Shown here one piece after another: positions 1 to 15,247 of a stretch of 64,000 nt of DNA. The DNA is taken from assembly GCA_973895155.1 (NCBI GenBank), contig OZ316893.1, positions 2,666,001-2,730,000 on the forward strand, read 5' to 3'. The first letter of the stretch is position 1, and each line of letters opens with the position of its first letter. Position numbers and translations under genes: made by a program. Source of the DNA: Marsupella aquatica (lineage: Eukaryota; Marchantiophyta). The notes under the pieces were generated by a model that saw only the letters and a list, made by a program, of their open reading frames with translations, did no database searches and had not been told where the DNA came from.

Positions 1-460
1 ATCTTTCTTTTGAGCCATAGATTGGTCATTATGATGGATGGACAAGATTTCCGGAGATAAGAAATGGAGACGGCTCAGATCGACTCTTCCTCCTGATTTT
101 ATTAGCCAAGGGGTCCACGAACTAATTTTGTGGAAAATATAAATAGGACATTGATTAGGAAGGTTGACATTGAAAAGTTGTGCACATAAGGTACAAAAAT
201 AAAAGTACACATGTAAAGAAAAGTAATAATGAACAGGAAAAATTTAAGTCTATGATATTGGGTTATGTACATACTATACACCAGTAAAGATATTTATGTA
301 CTTATTTTAGGTAATGACACTCAAATGAATTAAAACCTAAATTTAGGACACAAAACCATGAATAGAACTTAAAGACATGAAGAGTGCACTTTAATTAGAT
401 CTTTTCTTCTTCACTAAGGGCTAGAACTTCCGTGAGCTTTGTTAATAAAGGGTGTATGAT

Positions 461-622
461 CAAAAGTATAGCAAAGATTGAAAAATTTAGAGGGGTGCCA
501 GATTAAATTCAAAATCTAAAGTATACAAGGGATGCACCTTGGTAAGACACATTGAATTAAAATACACACGAAAAGAAATTTGAATAAGACAGAATACTGG
601 AAGATGGATTCACCATATAGCA
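461..622. repeat. Dispersed repeat copy, partner near 53.7 kb
   Basis: This AT-rich stretch shares scattered near-identical blocks, in the same order and orientation, with 53,590-53,790. Examples are the ACAAGGGATGCACCTTG-like segment and the GGATTCACCATATAGCA segment. No coding capacity is visible. It is probably part of an unclassified transposable element. Its right edge, near 622, falls in the last recognisable exon of the carbonic anhydrase gene and may have replaced the end of that gene. Confidence 0.5.
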
Positions 623-2488
623 CTTTCATGTTGAAAGTGGTGGCAATTCCCTCAGCAAAGAAGACCATGTGCTGCATACTGAAGGACAGGTCACATTGAC
701 TTTCCTCTAAGTATCCTACAGTTTTCCTACAATAATTCGATTATCTATGCTCAAGTTCAGAGGATACTTTGGTGGCAGTAGTGATCACTTTGCAATACTA
801 CAATCATTTTAGTTTCTCAATCAGCTTGCTCTTGCTTGTAATGTTAGTCTTGCTTACACCTCCATGACATGATGTGATTCATTAAGGGCGGGATAAGGGC
901 GGGATAAGGGCGGGATTAAGGGTCTAGTTTAGGGTAACTATCAATCTCAATCCTCAAGTTACAATTACTACCAGCGTTTGCCCTGAGTTCACATGATTAC
1001 AGCGTCGAGTTGTAATCATTTTCATGGCCATGTAAACGTTTATGAAAGGTTTGGTACGTACCTGACACTGTTGATGACATGCTCGCTAGGAGTGTGGAAA
1101 TGCAATTGCTTTAGATCATAATGGTCATTATCGAGCACTAAGCTCCCAGCACCTGCCTCTAAATTCACCTGCGGAAGGAACCGAAAGAGCTCTAGTACAT
1201 TGTTTACTGTGAATTACATTCAATGTGAGTATTAAATCAGAGTGGCATGTGAAGTATTTTGGCCAATATATTTCAATTGTTGTGCACTGAAAATTATGGC
1301 GGGCCACTCTAATTCAAGGGCATCAAGGAACCTACACATCAAATAGTGTGTCTTCAGCTTACTATACTACTAGCTATGAAACTGGCCCGAAATCTGCTGC
1401 ATCAATCTACTTTTGTAGAATAAACACGTTGTACAGATTGAAGAGAATTCAAGGAGTTTCTAATTTCTGGATAGCAACACGTTAGTCAGTTAGAGACAGA
1501 AAAATAAAAATGAGGAGTTTCCAATGAAAATATTACTCCTCATTTCTCATTATTTCGTAAGTCTACATGAAATTCTTTAATACTTTCTTGGTCACGTATC
1601 AACTGAACAAAGACAGTATACCTGAACTGTGTGGCCCATATTGATGAGAACGCCGTTGGCAGTTTTATACATGTACTCCAAATTGCCAAGAGATTGATTG
1701 ATTGGCATATGTGAGATGTTGATGGCAACGGGCGATTGCTCCTTCCCATCCTTGCACAGCTGCCATTGGGGACTGAGAGTACCCCACATGTCCGGCCCAG
1801 ATGGGCTTCCTGGGGCGTAGCTGTAGGATGGCATGCCACCTAATACGCATAATTATTAAACAAAATAAACAGTGAGTCAAACCGGGAGTCCAAGAACAGT
1901 TCTAGTAGTAGTGATTGGTTTCCCATTTAAATAAGTTCATCATCTTGGTGATATAGTGGTCGAGGGTACTACCGTGTACCAACACCTAGACATTTCATTA
2001 CAAATCTGAAACCCTCCGATAGTCGAGTTCTCAAACTATGTTTGAAATAGATGGCAATTAACACTGGTGAAGGCATGTTCTGTTTAGACTAGACTGTCTA
2101 ATTATATTTGGTGACTATCTAATCTATATGTAGACGACTACTTAATGCCTTCCGCATAAATTTTCTTTGTACTTTGTAGTGCAATAATCTGGCGTAATGC
2201 TCTAGGCAAAAATGTGAACTTCCTTGGTACGTTTTCAGCTACCGAGCTTTCCAAAAATAAGAAGAACCAAGTCAGGTTCCAAGCAACCGAAAGCCCTTTC
2301 ATGATGGCAAATTCTGGTATAAAGCTTGAGAGCTCTACTGTACCACTAGTGGTGGGTGCTCTACTTCAACTCTGTAAGTAAACAAACCTGCACCCCACCT
2401 GCACCACCATACCTGCAAGAATTGTCAAAGGATGATGAAGGAATATTTGAGCGCCTATAATGAAGAGGGTCACTAGCCAACCCGCCAT
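623..2488 (-). CDS. Alpha-carbonic anhydrase, secreted type, 3' end uncertain or truncated
   Basis: Alpha-carbonic anhydrases are zinc enzymes that interconvert CO2 and bicarbonate, in plants usually in the apoplast or secretory/plastid compartments. Hand-built exons are 2488-2413, 1839-1622, 1168-1062 and 678 to about 623. All have GT/AG borders and join in phase. Exon 1 gives a start Met and a hydrophobic signal peptide of about 25 residues. Exon 2 holds the family entry region (GPDMWGTLSP, then KEQSPVAI) and ends in NMGHTVQ. Exon 3 holds LKQLHFHTPSEH, with the first two zinc histidines. Exon 4 supplies a possible third zinc ligand in QHMVFF but soon runs into a dispersed repeat. No conserved C-terminal third is visible downstream. 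It could be a pseudogene or have a distant last exon beyond the window. Exons 1-3 are well supported; exon 4 is tentative. Confidence 0.75.
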
Positions 2489-3743
2489 TCTCCGATTGTT
2501 ATGTAGTCCTACAACACTGGCTTGAATCAGCAGTATCTCGAGCAGGTATCCAACCAGCTTAGTACCAAGTGTCTGTGAAAGTAAGCTTTGAGATCGAGGT
2601 CCACGTCTAGTGCTGTATATTAACGATGAAGGTCCTTGACCCACCTCAACAAGCTTTATATAAGAATTCATATATAGAGGAACTCATATTTGACTGCAAA
2701 TTACCTGGGCAGGTGGGCAATCCCTGTCCTGGATTGCGTTATTGCATGTGAATTGTGTGATGGCCATAACTGAAGGCAGTTCAAATTTGACCCAAGCCAT
2801 GTGTGAGCTCATGAATGGTCTAAGGTACTATTGTGGCAAACGTTAGGTCCCCAGATTGTGCTCACATGGAAAATTCTGGGAGTTTGCAATTGTTAGGTCC
2901 CCACATCGAGCTCACAAGTAAAATTTGGTATGTACATACATAGTCTAATAGTTGGGCATGTGCTAGCATGTGCCACGTAGCACAGTACACCGTATGTTCT
3001 GCTTATTGATGTGCATTTACTGTGTTTAAGGCACCCTTAAGTTTTGAAATTTCTTTTTGGGCTCTCTAAATTGCCCTCCCTCAGTCGGAGAGAAGTTTGT
3101 CTGTTCATATTATTTTACTATCTTCCAGACCACATAGTATTTTCCTGCTTTCTTGTATCATGCTTTCTAAAACGTTATGTACGTTATTAAAAAATTGCTT
3201 CTATTTTATACTCAGAGAACTCACTTTTGTGTTCTTATAGACTTGGATAACAGATTTTGGAGCAGACTTTTGCAGTCCTGCTATTTCTTGCTATCGAAAC
3301 ACTACAATTTGCAATCCTGCTATTTCTTGCTCATGGTCTATAATTTGTAAAATGTCATTTTGGCTGGAAACCTCCCTGGCCATTGGGTATATAGTGACAC
3401 CTGTTCCTCACCATGAGATTGAGCTAAAGGTATTAGCATGCATCCGTTCCACCACCAACTAGTCAATGTCCTGCAAAAGTACACATATTGAAATCCAGTT
3501 GCTCGCCAATTCACCACCTCCTAACAGTGTCCTGGGCAGTGTCCCGATATATGGAGTTGTCCATTGCACTTATTAAAAATGCTTCTGACTTATTCATTGT
3601 AGTAACTGATCAATGCAAGACTTGTGCTCTATTTTAAAGATCAGCAATGCATTCATGAATTTTTCTTTGGTGACTTCTATTTGCAATTATAGGTAATACA
3701 TTTTTTGGTGCATTTACAAAAGAAATCATTACAATGATTTGGG
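2489..3743. other. Intergenic, no gene seen
   Basis: AT-rich DNA 5' of the carbonic anhydrase gene. Two loosely related copies of a GTTAGGTCCCCA-containing segment lie near 2,840-2,930. Two CAATCCTGCTATTTCTTGCT-like copies lie near 3,270-3,330. No conserved coding sequence was recognised on either strand. Confidence 0.4.
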
Positions 3744-4087
3744 TGTTAGGCATTTACTCTTAAGTCTAGGGTTACAAGTGTAACTAGTTAGGGCTGATCT
3801 CAGTCGCGTACTAGGTTAGGTTAATAACTAGGTTGCACATTATATCCCAAATGGTTTTTGCTTGGATAGGAGGAACTCAGGCTCATAGCCATGAGCCAAT
3901 TGAGAGATAGAGAAATCTTGTATTGCGGAAACTCGGTATGACCGACTGGCCTAGAGTGCAGTAAAGCTCTCGTGTGTGCAAGTGTACATAACATCAGTTG
4001 AGGTGAACCACATATCTTTCTATATCAATTACTTGTGCGTTTGATGGTTCATGGACTTGCCGTTGTGAATGTTATCTATACTCAACA
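3744..4087 (+). mobile_element. Solo LTR of an LTR retrotransposon
   Basis: The segment begins TGTTAGGCATTTACTC and ends ACTCAACA, the TG...CA form with TGTT/AACA terminal inversion typical of plant LTRs. It is flanked by TTGGG and TTGGC, a 5-bp target duplication with one mismatch. A second copy of the same 5' end (TGTTGGGTATTTACTC) starts at 63,926, showing a dispersed family. No gag or pol sequence follows, so this is read as a solo LTR left by recombination. Superfamily (Copia or Gypsy) cannot be assigned from the LTR alone. Confidence 0.7.
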
Positions 4088-4529
4088 TTGGCTTACAACT
4101 ACCCACAGAATACACTTATGTTTACAACACATTGTACAGTGAACTGTGTGTAAGTGTAGGCTCCCAAGAAGAGACCACCAGCTAACACTTGTCAACTGAA
4201 TGTAATATGCTATAAGTGCATGGGACATTATTATTTTATGCTTTTCTATATATGTGCATGGTCTGCACTATCTAAGAAGTGCATGGGTATTCACTTCCCT
4301 TTTGTGTTGTTGGGTCACACTCTTTGGTCTACTCAATCTATACCCCAAGCTCTCATAATGCACATTTGAATGCATGCAACTACTTTCTGTAGGTCTTTGC
4401 TGCACTTATTAATAAACTCTTCTTATTAATGTATGCATTGTTATAGTTGACACATCCATGTGCACACTTATAGATGAAAATGCACTTTAGTATTTGTTTA
4501 GTACCAATATTTTGTCATTTAGTGAAGCT

Positions 4530-4930
4530 AGGTCCATTGCACTCATGCAAACTCCATTTTCTGGGTGCATTTAAAAAGAAAATCCTTGTAATATTAGGGG
4601 ACTACTGGATTTCTTGCACTTATGCAAATTGCATTTTTTGGTGCATTTAAAAAGAAAACCCTTGTAATATTAGAGGACAACTTTCATTGTTTAGGGTCCA
4701 TCCTCACTTATGCAAACCCCTATGCAAACTACGTAATTTAAACAGAAAATCCTTCTAACATTAGAGGACAACATTGTTGGCCCACACTTATGCAAACTAC
4801 ATAATTGTTTGGTGCATTTAAAAAGAAAATCCTTGTAATATTAGAGGACTAATGGATTGCTTGCACTTATGCAAATTGCATTTTTTGGTGTGTTTTACTA
4901 ATAAATTCTTGTCATACTACAGGACCACAT
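4530..4930. repeat. Degenerate tandem repeat, unit about 75-100 bp
   Basis: About five diverged units, each with a CACTTATGCAAA segment, a GGTGCATTTAAAAAGAAAA segment and a TCCTTGTAATATTAGAGGAC segment. The same CACTTATGCAAA theme recurs in the surrounding 4.2-5.0 kb and around 34.2-34.4 kb. No coding potential is seen. Confidence 0.7.
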
Positions 4931-5250
4931 GGTTGGCCCGCACTAATCTACTGAATGAAAATCCACTGAATGCACTTATCAGGATGCACTTATACATAGT
5001 TCACCAGAATTCTTGTTAGGAATAAAGGTTACCGGTGTGTAACCTATCAGGAATAAAGGTTGGAATAAAGGTTACACAGAAATAAAAGTTGCTCGTGTGT
5101 AATCTTTTCTACTAGATGCTACCATTTCCATAACCCTGTGTCCCGGAAAGTATTATCCAGTAATCTTGTTTCTGGGCAAGTATTAGGGAGAGGGTAATGA
5201 CAGTATAGGGTGTAACCTGGCAATATTTTCTCACTTTCCTGTCACATGGT

Positions 5251-5425
5251 TACAAACTAACCTCATACTAAACTGTCATTACCCTATAAGTAATTGTAAT
5301 CTGGACCGGGATAATTACAAACTAGTAACCCATACTAAACCGTCCTTAACTTATAAGTAATTGTAATCGACAAACTAGTAAACGCGTACTAAACCGTCAT
5401 TACCCTGTAAGTAATTGTAATCCGG
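5251..5425. repeat. Three-copy tandem repeat upstream of FtsH2
   Basis: Three copies, at slightly variable spacing (about 55-65 bp), of a unit containing ACAAACTAGT, ACTAAACCGTCATTACCCT and ATAAGTAATTGTAATC. A related segment in opposite orientation precedes it near 5,190-5,220 (GGGTAATGACAGTATAGGGT). It lies 450-620 bp upstream of the FtsH2 start codon, so it may border or overlap that promoter. Function unknown. Confidence 0.65.
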
Positions 5426-5872
5426 ACTGGCATGAGGGGAGAGCACAGGAGCCCATATGGGTATTCGGCCTTGTAATGAAGGAGCGAGCAGCCAAGGTCA
5501 GCTTCCCACCAGCGAGCAGAATGATGATAATCCCACAAAAGTGTGGCCACAAGCTGGGCACGCCATAGCCTCCCCACGCTTCGTGTCTCCTCCTGAAGGC
5601 AGCACAGTCATCAGAGCACCCAGAACCGCGGAACCTGGCTCCCGATGGTAGAAGGGCTCGACTACTGGCACAGCAAACAGCAGCTTCGAGCTTCAACTAG
5701 TAGTAAAGCAAATTCGCAATTCTCAATCCATCGGCTGAATCGTCTTTCTCTGTAGTTTTGGATTTCAGGAGCACTCGAATTGGCGAGTGGTAGAAGCACA
5801 TTGATGTGGGTGGAGTGCAGGAGCCAAGGCCTGTGAAGAGAATTTTGAGAAACCGGCGCAGAGAGAGGAGTG

Positions 5873-8807
<2,935 letters not shown>

Positions 8808-10049
8808 ATTTTCCCCTCCCACATGGCACTCGAAGTGGAGAAATAGGATGGCCACATGTACACTAATTGTAATTTGTTATCCACATGCAATTTGAAGTCT
8901 TTGATGATATATATACATGGAAGATGCAGAGTACACGATTTGGAAAAGTTATGGATGTCTGGTGCTGACAATGAAATTGTAGTGTAGCTCCTTGTTTTTC
9001 GTAGTTGCCGTCCTGGATTCTGTAATAACAGTCCGCACTGGAGACAGTAGATAATGACGATTGTGATCATGGTCTAACTCAGTCACCGGCAGACCAAGAA
9101 GTATTCGGATGTTTAATGGTTATTTTCCGTGATATGTCGCCAAATCCAAGAAACCTTCTTGTAAACTTCGCCAACCAGCCTTGCTCCTTGCCAATATTTC
9201 TACTGTGCCAAGAGTAGAACATGTGGTCAGGTGTAGAAGTCCTATCGGTAAATATCGATCCAGCCCGCTGCAGTAGTTCTTAAGGGAAGATATGTCACCA
9301 ACTTCGGCTGAGATGATATTAGTCTAAGTATGCCTTCTCGAACATTCAATAGGAATAAGGGCACCAACAAAAACCGTTTTCCAATGCACGAAACCTGAAA
9401 ATAAGGATTCAAACAGCCTGAGACGAAGAATTTGGAAACGTATCTGCCCACAACTTCCTGTGCATCGTTTATGGGCGATCCTGCGTTCATTCGCTTAGAT
9501 AGTATTGTGTTCGAACGCTTACACAATCAATGGTCATCAGGAATTTCATGAGCTGTCAACAAAACAACAAACACCGTCATGTTTAATCGCAGATCGAGAA
9601 CATGTTGTCATATTTAATCACAGATCGAGTACGTGTGCATTCGCTCAGAGTGGTCGCTTTAAATACTACTTGGTTTGGTTGGCACCTATCCCACCCAATC
9701 TATCTAGACTTTGATTTAACAGTACTTGATCAATTCTGGGATCAGTCGACGAGGTTTCTACAGAGAATTTTTCTAGCTAAGTAGCTTGAGCAGTAATCTG
9801 GCAATTGAAACTTCGAACCCCAATTTTGTTACAGTGCTGCCACAGCTTGCCGCACACCTTCCAGGACGGTCGTGCTTCAATTTTTTTGTACAGCTCCGAT
9901 CCTTCATGTAAAATCCTCAGAAACGCCGGAAAGAACTCTCACGTGAAGCAGGTGAGATGAGGAGTCCCGGCGGCACCAACCCCAGCAACTCAAGGACTTC
10001 GAACGTTTCTCCTTTGACGACATTCGCCTCGACCTCTGGCTTATCTCCT
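8808..10049. other. FtsH2 3' region and intergenic DNA
   Basis: The first few hundred bases are probably FtsH2 3'UTR. A roughly 30-bp imperfect tandem duplication (TTTAATCNCAGATCGAG) sits at 9,579-9,638. No further gene or RNA was recognised. Confidence 0.4.
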
Positions 10050-12548
10050 CTAGAAATCGTGGGTCTTGAGGGCTCCAGGTTTCGTGAGGGCTGAGTTGAA
10101 GGGTTGTTCCTCGCCAGACTGCACTTCCAATTCTGTACTTCCAGTTGGACACTGGGGCACAATCTTGCTGGAGTAAATGTCACTCACTGCTCTGAACCTG
10201 CTGCTTGATTTTGGTGGAGCAATGTCACTCTGTTGTGGTTGCCCGTGGGCGTTGGGATGTGACACTAGTGGAGGCCCAATTGCGTCAACCCATGAGCTTA
10301 GTTGGGACTTGGCGCGTAATTCTTCTGGAGGAATGTCAGACTGTAGTGATCGCGATTGGTCGTTGGCATGTGATACCAGTGGAGGCCCAATTGTGTGAGG
10401 CCATGATCTCCGTTGGGACTTGGCGCTTGATTCTGGTGGAGTGATTTCACAGTACTGTTGCGATCCCCCTTGGGCGTCGGTAGACAATGCTGATGGAGCA
10501 ATGTCATGCGGAGATCTCCGTTTGGACGTGGTGGTTGATTCTGATGGAGCAAAGTCATGCGGAGATCTCCGTTGGGACTTGGTGCTTGATTCGCATGTAG
10601 GTTTTTCTCTTGAGCTCTGCGTAAATGAGGTCCCAGGGAATTGAACGGCGCCAGAGTTTGACAACGAGGGCTGTGTTGCAGAGGCTTGCGTCTCCAGTCC
10701 GTCTACGTCCTGAGGTCCAGGTTCTGCGTCACTGCCTGATGTTAGTTGTTGCGTTTGTTCAACCAGATTCCTTCCTGCATCTAATACATGAGATGTGACG
10801 GACCGATCCTCACCCAGAGGCGCCAGGATCGGACTCACCATATTGTTGAGGTCACCTCTTTCTAATTTAAACTTCTGAGCATCAACCTGCTGCATTCCTT
10901 CGTCGCATATCTCGGCACCGGAGGCGAGACTGGAGGGAACTTCGAAATTAGAACGGGGTGATCGTTCGACAGCTGCTGCAGGATCGCCCTCCTCGTAAGA
11001 TTGCGTTGTTTCTTCGAATATATCGGCAACGGAGGGAGCTTGTAAATTAGGCGGGGCTGGTCGTTCGGCAGCTGCAGGATTACCGTCCTGGTATGACTGC
11101 ATTGGTTCTTCGAATTCCTCGGCAACGGAGGGAAATTGTAAATTGGACGGGGGAAAACGCTCGATAGCTGCTGCAGAATCGCCCTCTATTATTTGCCGCT
11201 CTGTGGTAACTACATTGTGATGCTGCACTGCCCCGTGCACTGCTGGTCGTTTGGCAGCTGGAGGATCGCCCTCCTGTTCCTGGTACAATCGAATTGCTTC
11301 TTCGACAGCTCGGCCGCTGCTGCAGGATCTGTCTTCCATTAATCCTCTGTCTATGGTAACTGCATAGTCATCCCCTGCTGGCCATTCGGCATCTGAAAGC
11401 TGGCCCTCCACATACGACTGAAATGCTATCTGTATAGCGTCTGGCGGGCTTACTGGTTCGGCAGCTGCTGCAGGATCGCCCGGCTCCGTGATTTGTCTCT
11501 CAATGGTAACTGAGTTGCCATGATACACTGCTGGTAGTTCGGCAGCTGCAGGATCGCCCGGCTCCGTGATTTGCCTCTCAATGGTAACTGAGTTGCCATG
11601 ATACACTGCTGGTAGTTCTGCAGCTGCAGAATCGCCCGGCTCCGTGATTTGCCTCTCAATGGTAACTGAGTTGCCATGATACACTGCTGGTAGTTCTGCA
11701 GCTGCAGAATCGCCCGGCTCCGTGATTTGCCTCTCAATGGTAACTGAGTTGCTATGATACACTGCTGGTAGTTCGGCAGCTGCAGGATCGCCCTCCTGGT
11801 TCGATCGCATTACTTCTTCGAATGTCTCGCGGGATATTTCGACAACGGAGGGATTTCGAACTAGTGAATTGGACGGGCGTACAGAGCGAGCACACCGGTG
11901 CTCGGAAGTAGCTGCAAGATCGGCCTCCATTATTTGCCTCTCAATGGTAACTGAGTTGCCATGAGACACTGCTGGTAGTTCGGCAGCTGCAGGATCGCCC
12001 GGCTCCGGAATTTGCCTCTCAATGGTAACTGAGTTGCTATGGTACACTGCTGGTAGTTCGGCAGCTGCAGGATCGCCCTCCTGGTTCGATCGCATTACTT
12101 CTTCGAATGTCTTGAGGGATATTTCGACAACGGAGGGATTTCGAACTAGTGAATTGGACGGGCGTAAAGAGCGACCACACCGGTGCTCGGAAGTAGCTGC
12201 AAGATCGGCCTCCATTATTTGCCTCGCCGCGGTAACGAAATCGTCACCATGCGCCACTGGCCGTTCGGCAGCTGCGGGATCACCGGGATCCACAATTTGC
12301 CTCAATCTTGTTTGTAAGCTCTCAATATGCGGCACTGCTTGTTTGGCACCTTCGCTCTGAGCCGCAATTTGCTGCAATCTGGTTTCCAGACTGATTTCGT
12401 CTGGTTCGCCACCATTCTCCGCCACGAGTATCTTCAATCTGGTTGCTAAGTCAAGCTCAGACTCGTTATGCGGGACTGCTCGTTCGACACCATCGCCCTC
12501 TTTCGGGCACCCAGAATGAGCAGCTAAGTTCTGCGTACGCTTTTCCAT
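10050..12548 (-). CDS. Repetitive 832-aa protein of unknown family
   Basis: One uninterrupted reading frame from the ATG at 12548. I recognise no domain. The N-terminal 100 residues contain three related segments with LxTRLxxI, predicted helical. The central part is built from about a dozen units of roughly 26 residues around GDPAAAELPAVYHGNSVTIE, four of them nearly identical in tandem. The units are interleaved with a longer duplicated block containing PSNSLVRNPSVVEIS. A second repeat class with KSQRRSPHDIAPS fills the C-terminal 200 residues. The protein is acidic and Ala/Pro/Ser-rich, with no signal peptide or membrane span. Long open frames inside arrays can arise by chance when the unit is a multiple of three. 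Against that, the frame also stays open through non-repeated sequence, and near-identical units show changes compatible with coding. Expression evidence is needed; role unknown. Confidence 0.6.
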   Translation of the reverse strand: MEKRTQNLAAHSGCPKEGDGVERAVPHNESELDLATRLKILVAENGGEPDEISLETRLQQIAAQSEGAKQAVPHIESLQTRLRQIVDPGDPAAAERPVAHGDDFVTAARQIMEADLAATSEHRCGRSLRPSNSLVRNPSVVEISLKTFEEVMRSNQEGDPAAAELPAVYHSNSVTIERQIPEPGDPAAAELPAVSHGNSVTIERQIMEADLAATSEHRCARSVRPSNSLVRNPSVVEISRETFEEVMRSNQEGDPAAAELPAVYHSNSVTIERQITEPGDSAAAELPAVYHGNSVTIERQITEPGDSAAAELPAVYHGNSVTIERQITEPGDPAAAELPAVYHGNSVTIERQITEPGDPAAAAEPVSPPDAIQIAFQSYVEGQLSDAEWPAGDDYAVTIDRGLMEDRSCSSGRAVEEAIRLYQEQEGDPPAAKRPAVHGAVQHHNVVTTERQIIEGDSAAAIERFPPSNLQFPSVAEEFEEPMQSYQDGNPAAAERPAPPNLQAPSVADIFEETTQSYEEGDPAAAVERSPRSNFEVPSSLASGAEICDEGMQQVDAQKFKLERGDLNNMVSPILAPLGEDRSVTSHVLDAGRNLVEQTQQLTSGSDAEPGPQDVDGLETQASATQPSLSNSGAVQFPGTSFTQSSREKPTCESSTKSQRRSPHDFAPSESTTTSKRRSPHDIAPSALSTDAQGGSQQYCEITPPESSAKSQRRSWPHTIGPPLVSHANDQSRSLQSDIPPEELRAKSQLSSWVDAIGPPLVSHPNAHGQPQQSDIAPPKSSSRFRAVSDIYSSKIVPQCPTGSTELEVQSGEEQPFNSALTKPGALKTHDF
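11474..11785. repeat. Four tandem copies of a 78-bp coding minisatellite
   Basis: Four units of exactly 78 bp begin at 11474, 11552, 11630 and 11708. They differ by only a few bases and encode 26-residue repeats on the minus strand. A larger duplication lies beside them: about 200 bp near 11,763-11,962 recurs near 12,049-12,248 with small differences. This indicates recent unequal exchange inside the gene. Confidence 0.9.
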
Positions 12549-15247
12549 TGGCACTACTTGTGTTCGCTTTCAAATTAGCTTGTCTCCAATTCACGTCGAC
12601 CTCGGGATGGAAAGGGAATACTCACGGATGACTTGGAAATAACTGAATGTGTGGTTTCCCCGGTGGTTTCTTGTACATTGAAGGCTGAGGCTTGATCATG
12701 TACGATGTGAAATGACTAGAATTCCACTCGAGAGTGCTTCAATCTGGCGAGTGGTTGATCGCGTTAAGCTGTCTCCAAGTCCGTTGCTGTTCTGATGTAA
12801 CAGTAGAGATCAATTCGTTGCAGTTCTCAAATGGGTTTCAGAAAGTGGACGGACCTGTTTTCCCTTGTCATCGATCCTATTTTGCGGAAGGACCTCACTT
12901 AACGACCATACCGGTAGACTGTTGGCCAATTCGTATCGTCTAATTTGGACCATTCTCCAACTGTTCCGTGTGAAGACATCACTGTAGAGGTGTCGATATA
13001 CGTTATGGCCTAAATTCGTTTGTCCTGACCGTTTGCGACTCGTAATTCTCTTGTTCGATCTCCTGTTGTGTGAGCTTCGCGTGCAATTTGAAAGACAATC
13101 AGGAAGACAATTTGAAAGGCATGATCGTTGAACAGTACGTTGCTTAATTTACCAAAATTTACATACGGCCGCTGTGGGTGATCCGATCGATCAGACAGAT
13201 CAGTGCGCCGGGCAAGCAGCTGATAGTGAAATGCCTCGGCTGTCGTCGCAGCTAGCCAGTAGCTAAAACAGTTTTCAAATTGAAGGACTAAAGCTCTACC
13301 CCGCACTGGAATATCAGGTACTATATGTATCATAAACTTCGAAGCTTGATCCTCGTAAAGATATGGCGTCACTTACGAACCCTTCGATCTGACAGGTGAG
13401 TGATTTCTTACACAACTCAGAGCCCTTCGCACTTCTGATGTATCCAAGAAAGCCAATTCTCTTGGCACTTGTGGGAGTTTCCTCCCAAGATCTTATCAGA
13501 TGGGGTACATCTGCATTCCTCTATCGAGTAATTAATTACCGTTTCCACGACTTGATTTCAGGTTGCAAGCAGCTGTCTACGGCGGTTCTGTCGACTGTAA
13601 CATTCTGTAGTGTTCCGGTGGCGCGGAGATTAGCTATAGGCTTCAATCTCCAGTAGACGTCAATGGACGTTGATCCGAACACTTTTGCGAACGGCCAGAA
13701 TTCATTTGGATGATCGTTACAGCTGCAAAATCTCTTAATCCCTTATGCTGTGGGCAGAAGCTTGAGGCACAGCTAGTTGGAATATCCTGAACGTTAAACA
13801 GCTACATTTTCAGTGTAGTTCACTTTTGATCGCTGTCAAGGTGACGAAATGAATCTGATCAGAAGCAGCACTCAGGGGTCTAAAATTTAGTGTGGATAGT
13901 AAGGTACGTAGGTAGAAAGAGACATTCGCGTGAAAGCAAGGAAACAACAAGACCCTAATGCAGATCGCAAGCAAGTCTACTTCTACTCTTATATGCTGTG
14001 CTGCAGCTGGAATGCCAGGGGATTTCTCCCATTTTTAAAGGAAAGAAAATTCGACTACACAATTGACCAGGCTTGCGCGTACACTACTGTTAGCACCTGA
14101 TGTGGCTAAAATCATGAGACGAACTTACTGGATTTTACTTGTTTTTCGCTGTCCAAACTCACAAACCTTGTGCTGAGAAGAAACATTTCCTTTGAATGTT
14201 GGGAAGAAGACAGGATCTCTTAATCTCTACCAGGCAACCATATCTGAACGATGACTCTGCCTCCCTTTCCTGGCAGAACTAATAGCCTTGTCACCTTATT
14301 AATATGGACTCACAGGAAGAATTGAAGGCTGAAGAAGGGACCGAGGGCTGGCATGCTGCATGTGGACGTTCTCTTCTGCAGTTTCACAGCTAGTGGGGTG
14401 CCCCACTACCTGTTGATGGCCTACCTTGGGAGTCTCAAACTCAGTGTGTTACGTCTTCATCGTGCTCAATGTACTGTCAATGATTTTGTAATACTTGCAA
14501 TAGAAATATTGAACCTTGGCTTCAGGCCCATCAGACGGCCGCCTCCCAGTCTCGCCAAAGTATGTGTGAAAAGCACCGATTGTTCAATCTCTGCAGAGAT
14601 ATAATCTTTGTAGAAAGTCCACTAGGTACTGCGTCCTGTCATTTCGCTCAATTTGTGATTGGTGGGGATATATCAGGTGTAGGTGCAACCCGCCAACGAC
14701 AACCCCGAACACAGCAGCCTCACCATCGACCCAAATACATTGGAACGCGTCCTTCATTAATATAATGTCGCTGTTCCTACTGTTAAATGTCCTCGTAGCT
14801 GCACAGTGCCTCCACATATGATCCAAGGAACACTGACCCTTATTTCTCCCCTCGCAAAAACCGTTCTGGGAAGTAACTTACTAGGCAATTCTGGAAAAGT
14901 CGAAATATTGGGGTTCTCTCTACTTCTACAGTACGTACCTACGGAAAACAGTACTTGCTCGGCTTCGACCGATCAGAATCTGCATTAGAAACCTCGTGGA
15001 ACAACTGTTGTACATATTGAATTATGCCTTGCAAGGACCAGGAATCTTACTGATTCGAAAACTGCAATTTGATAAGGGGGCTAAAGCAGAATGGCAAGCA
15101 CTGTGGCGAGAAGATCCTCGAACTCTAGGGAATGTCGTGGACACTTCTACTGACTCTTCCGGCTTGTTGTGGGTCACATAACGCTCGCTGCCGGAATACA
15201 AAATCAACCGAATGACCTGGTCGGGTTTCTACACTACACCTTCTAAA
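12549..15247. other. Intergenic, no gene recognised
   Basis: Open frames here are short and show no family resemblance. The left end should contain the promoter of the repetitive minus-strand gene. Weak similarity between about 14,090-14,290 and 16,780-16,990 (a CACCTGATG-GGCTAA segment, then AGCCTTGTCACC) hints at an old local duplication around the VQ gene. That is too diverged to define by eye. Confidence 0.35.

Noticed and set aside
3744-4087. Full LTR retrotransposon between the LTR at 3.7 kb and the one at 63.9 kb
   Set aside because: The two are 60 kb apart with unrelated genes between, so they are separate insertions.
12549-15247. Frames of 80-120 codons such as 13,010-13,372
   Set aside because: No homology or motif, and length is within chance expectation for this composition.
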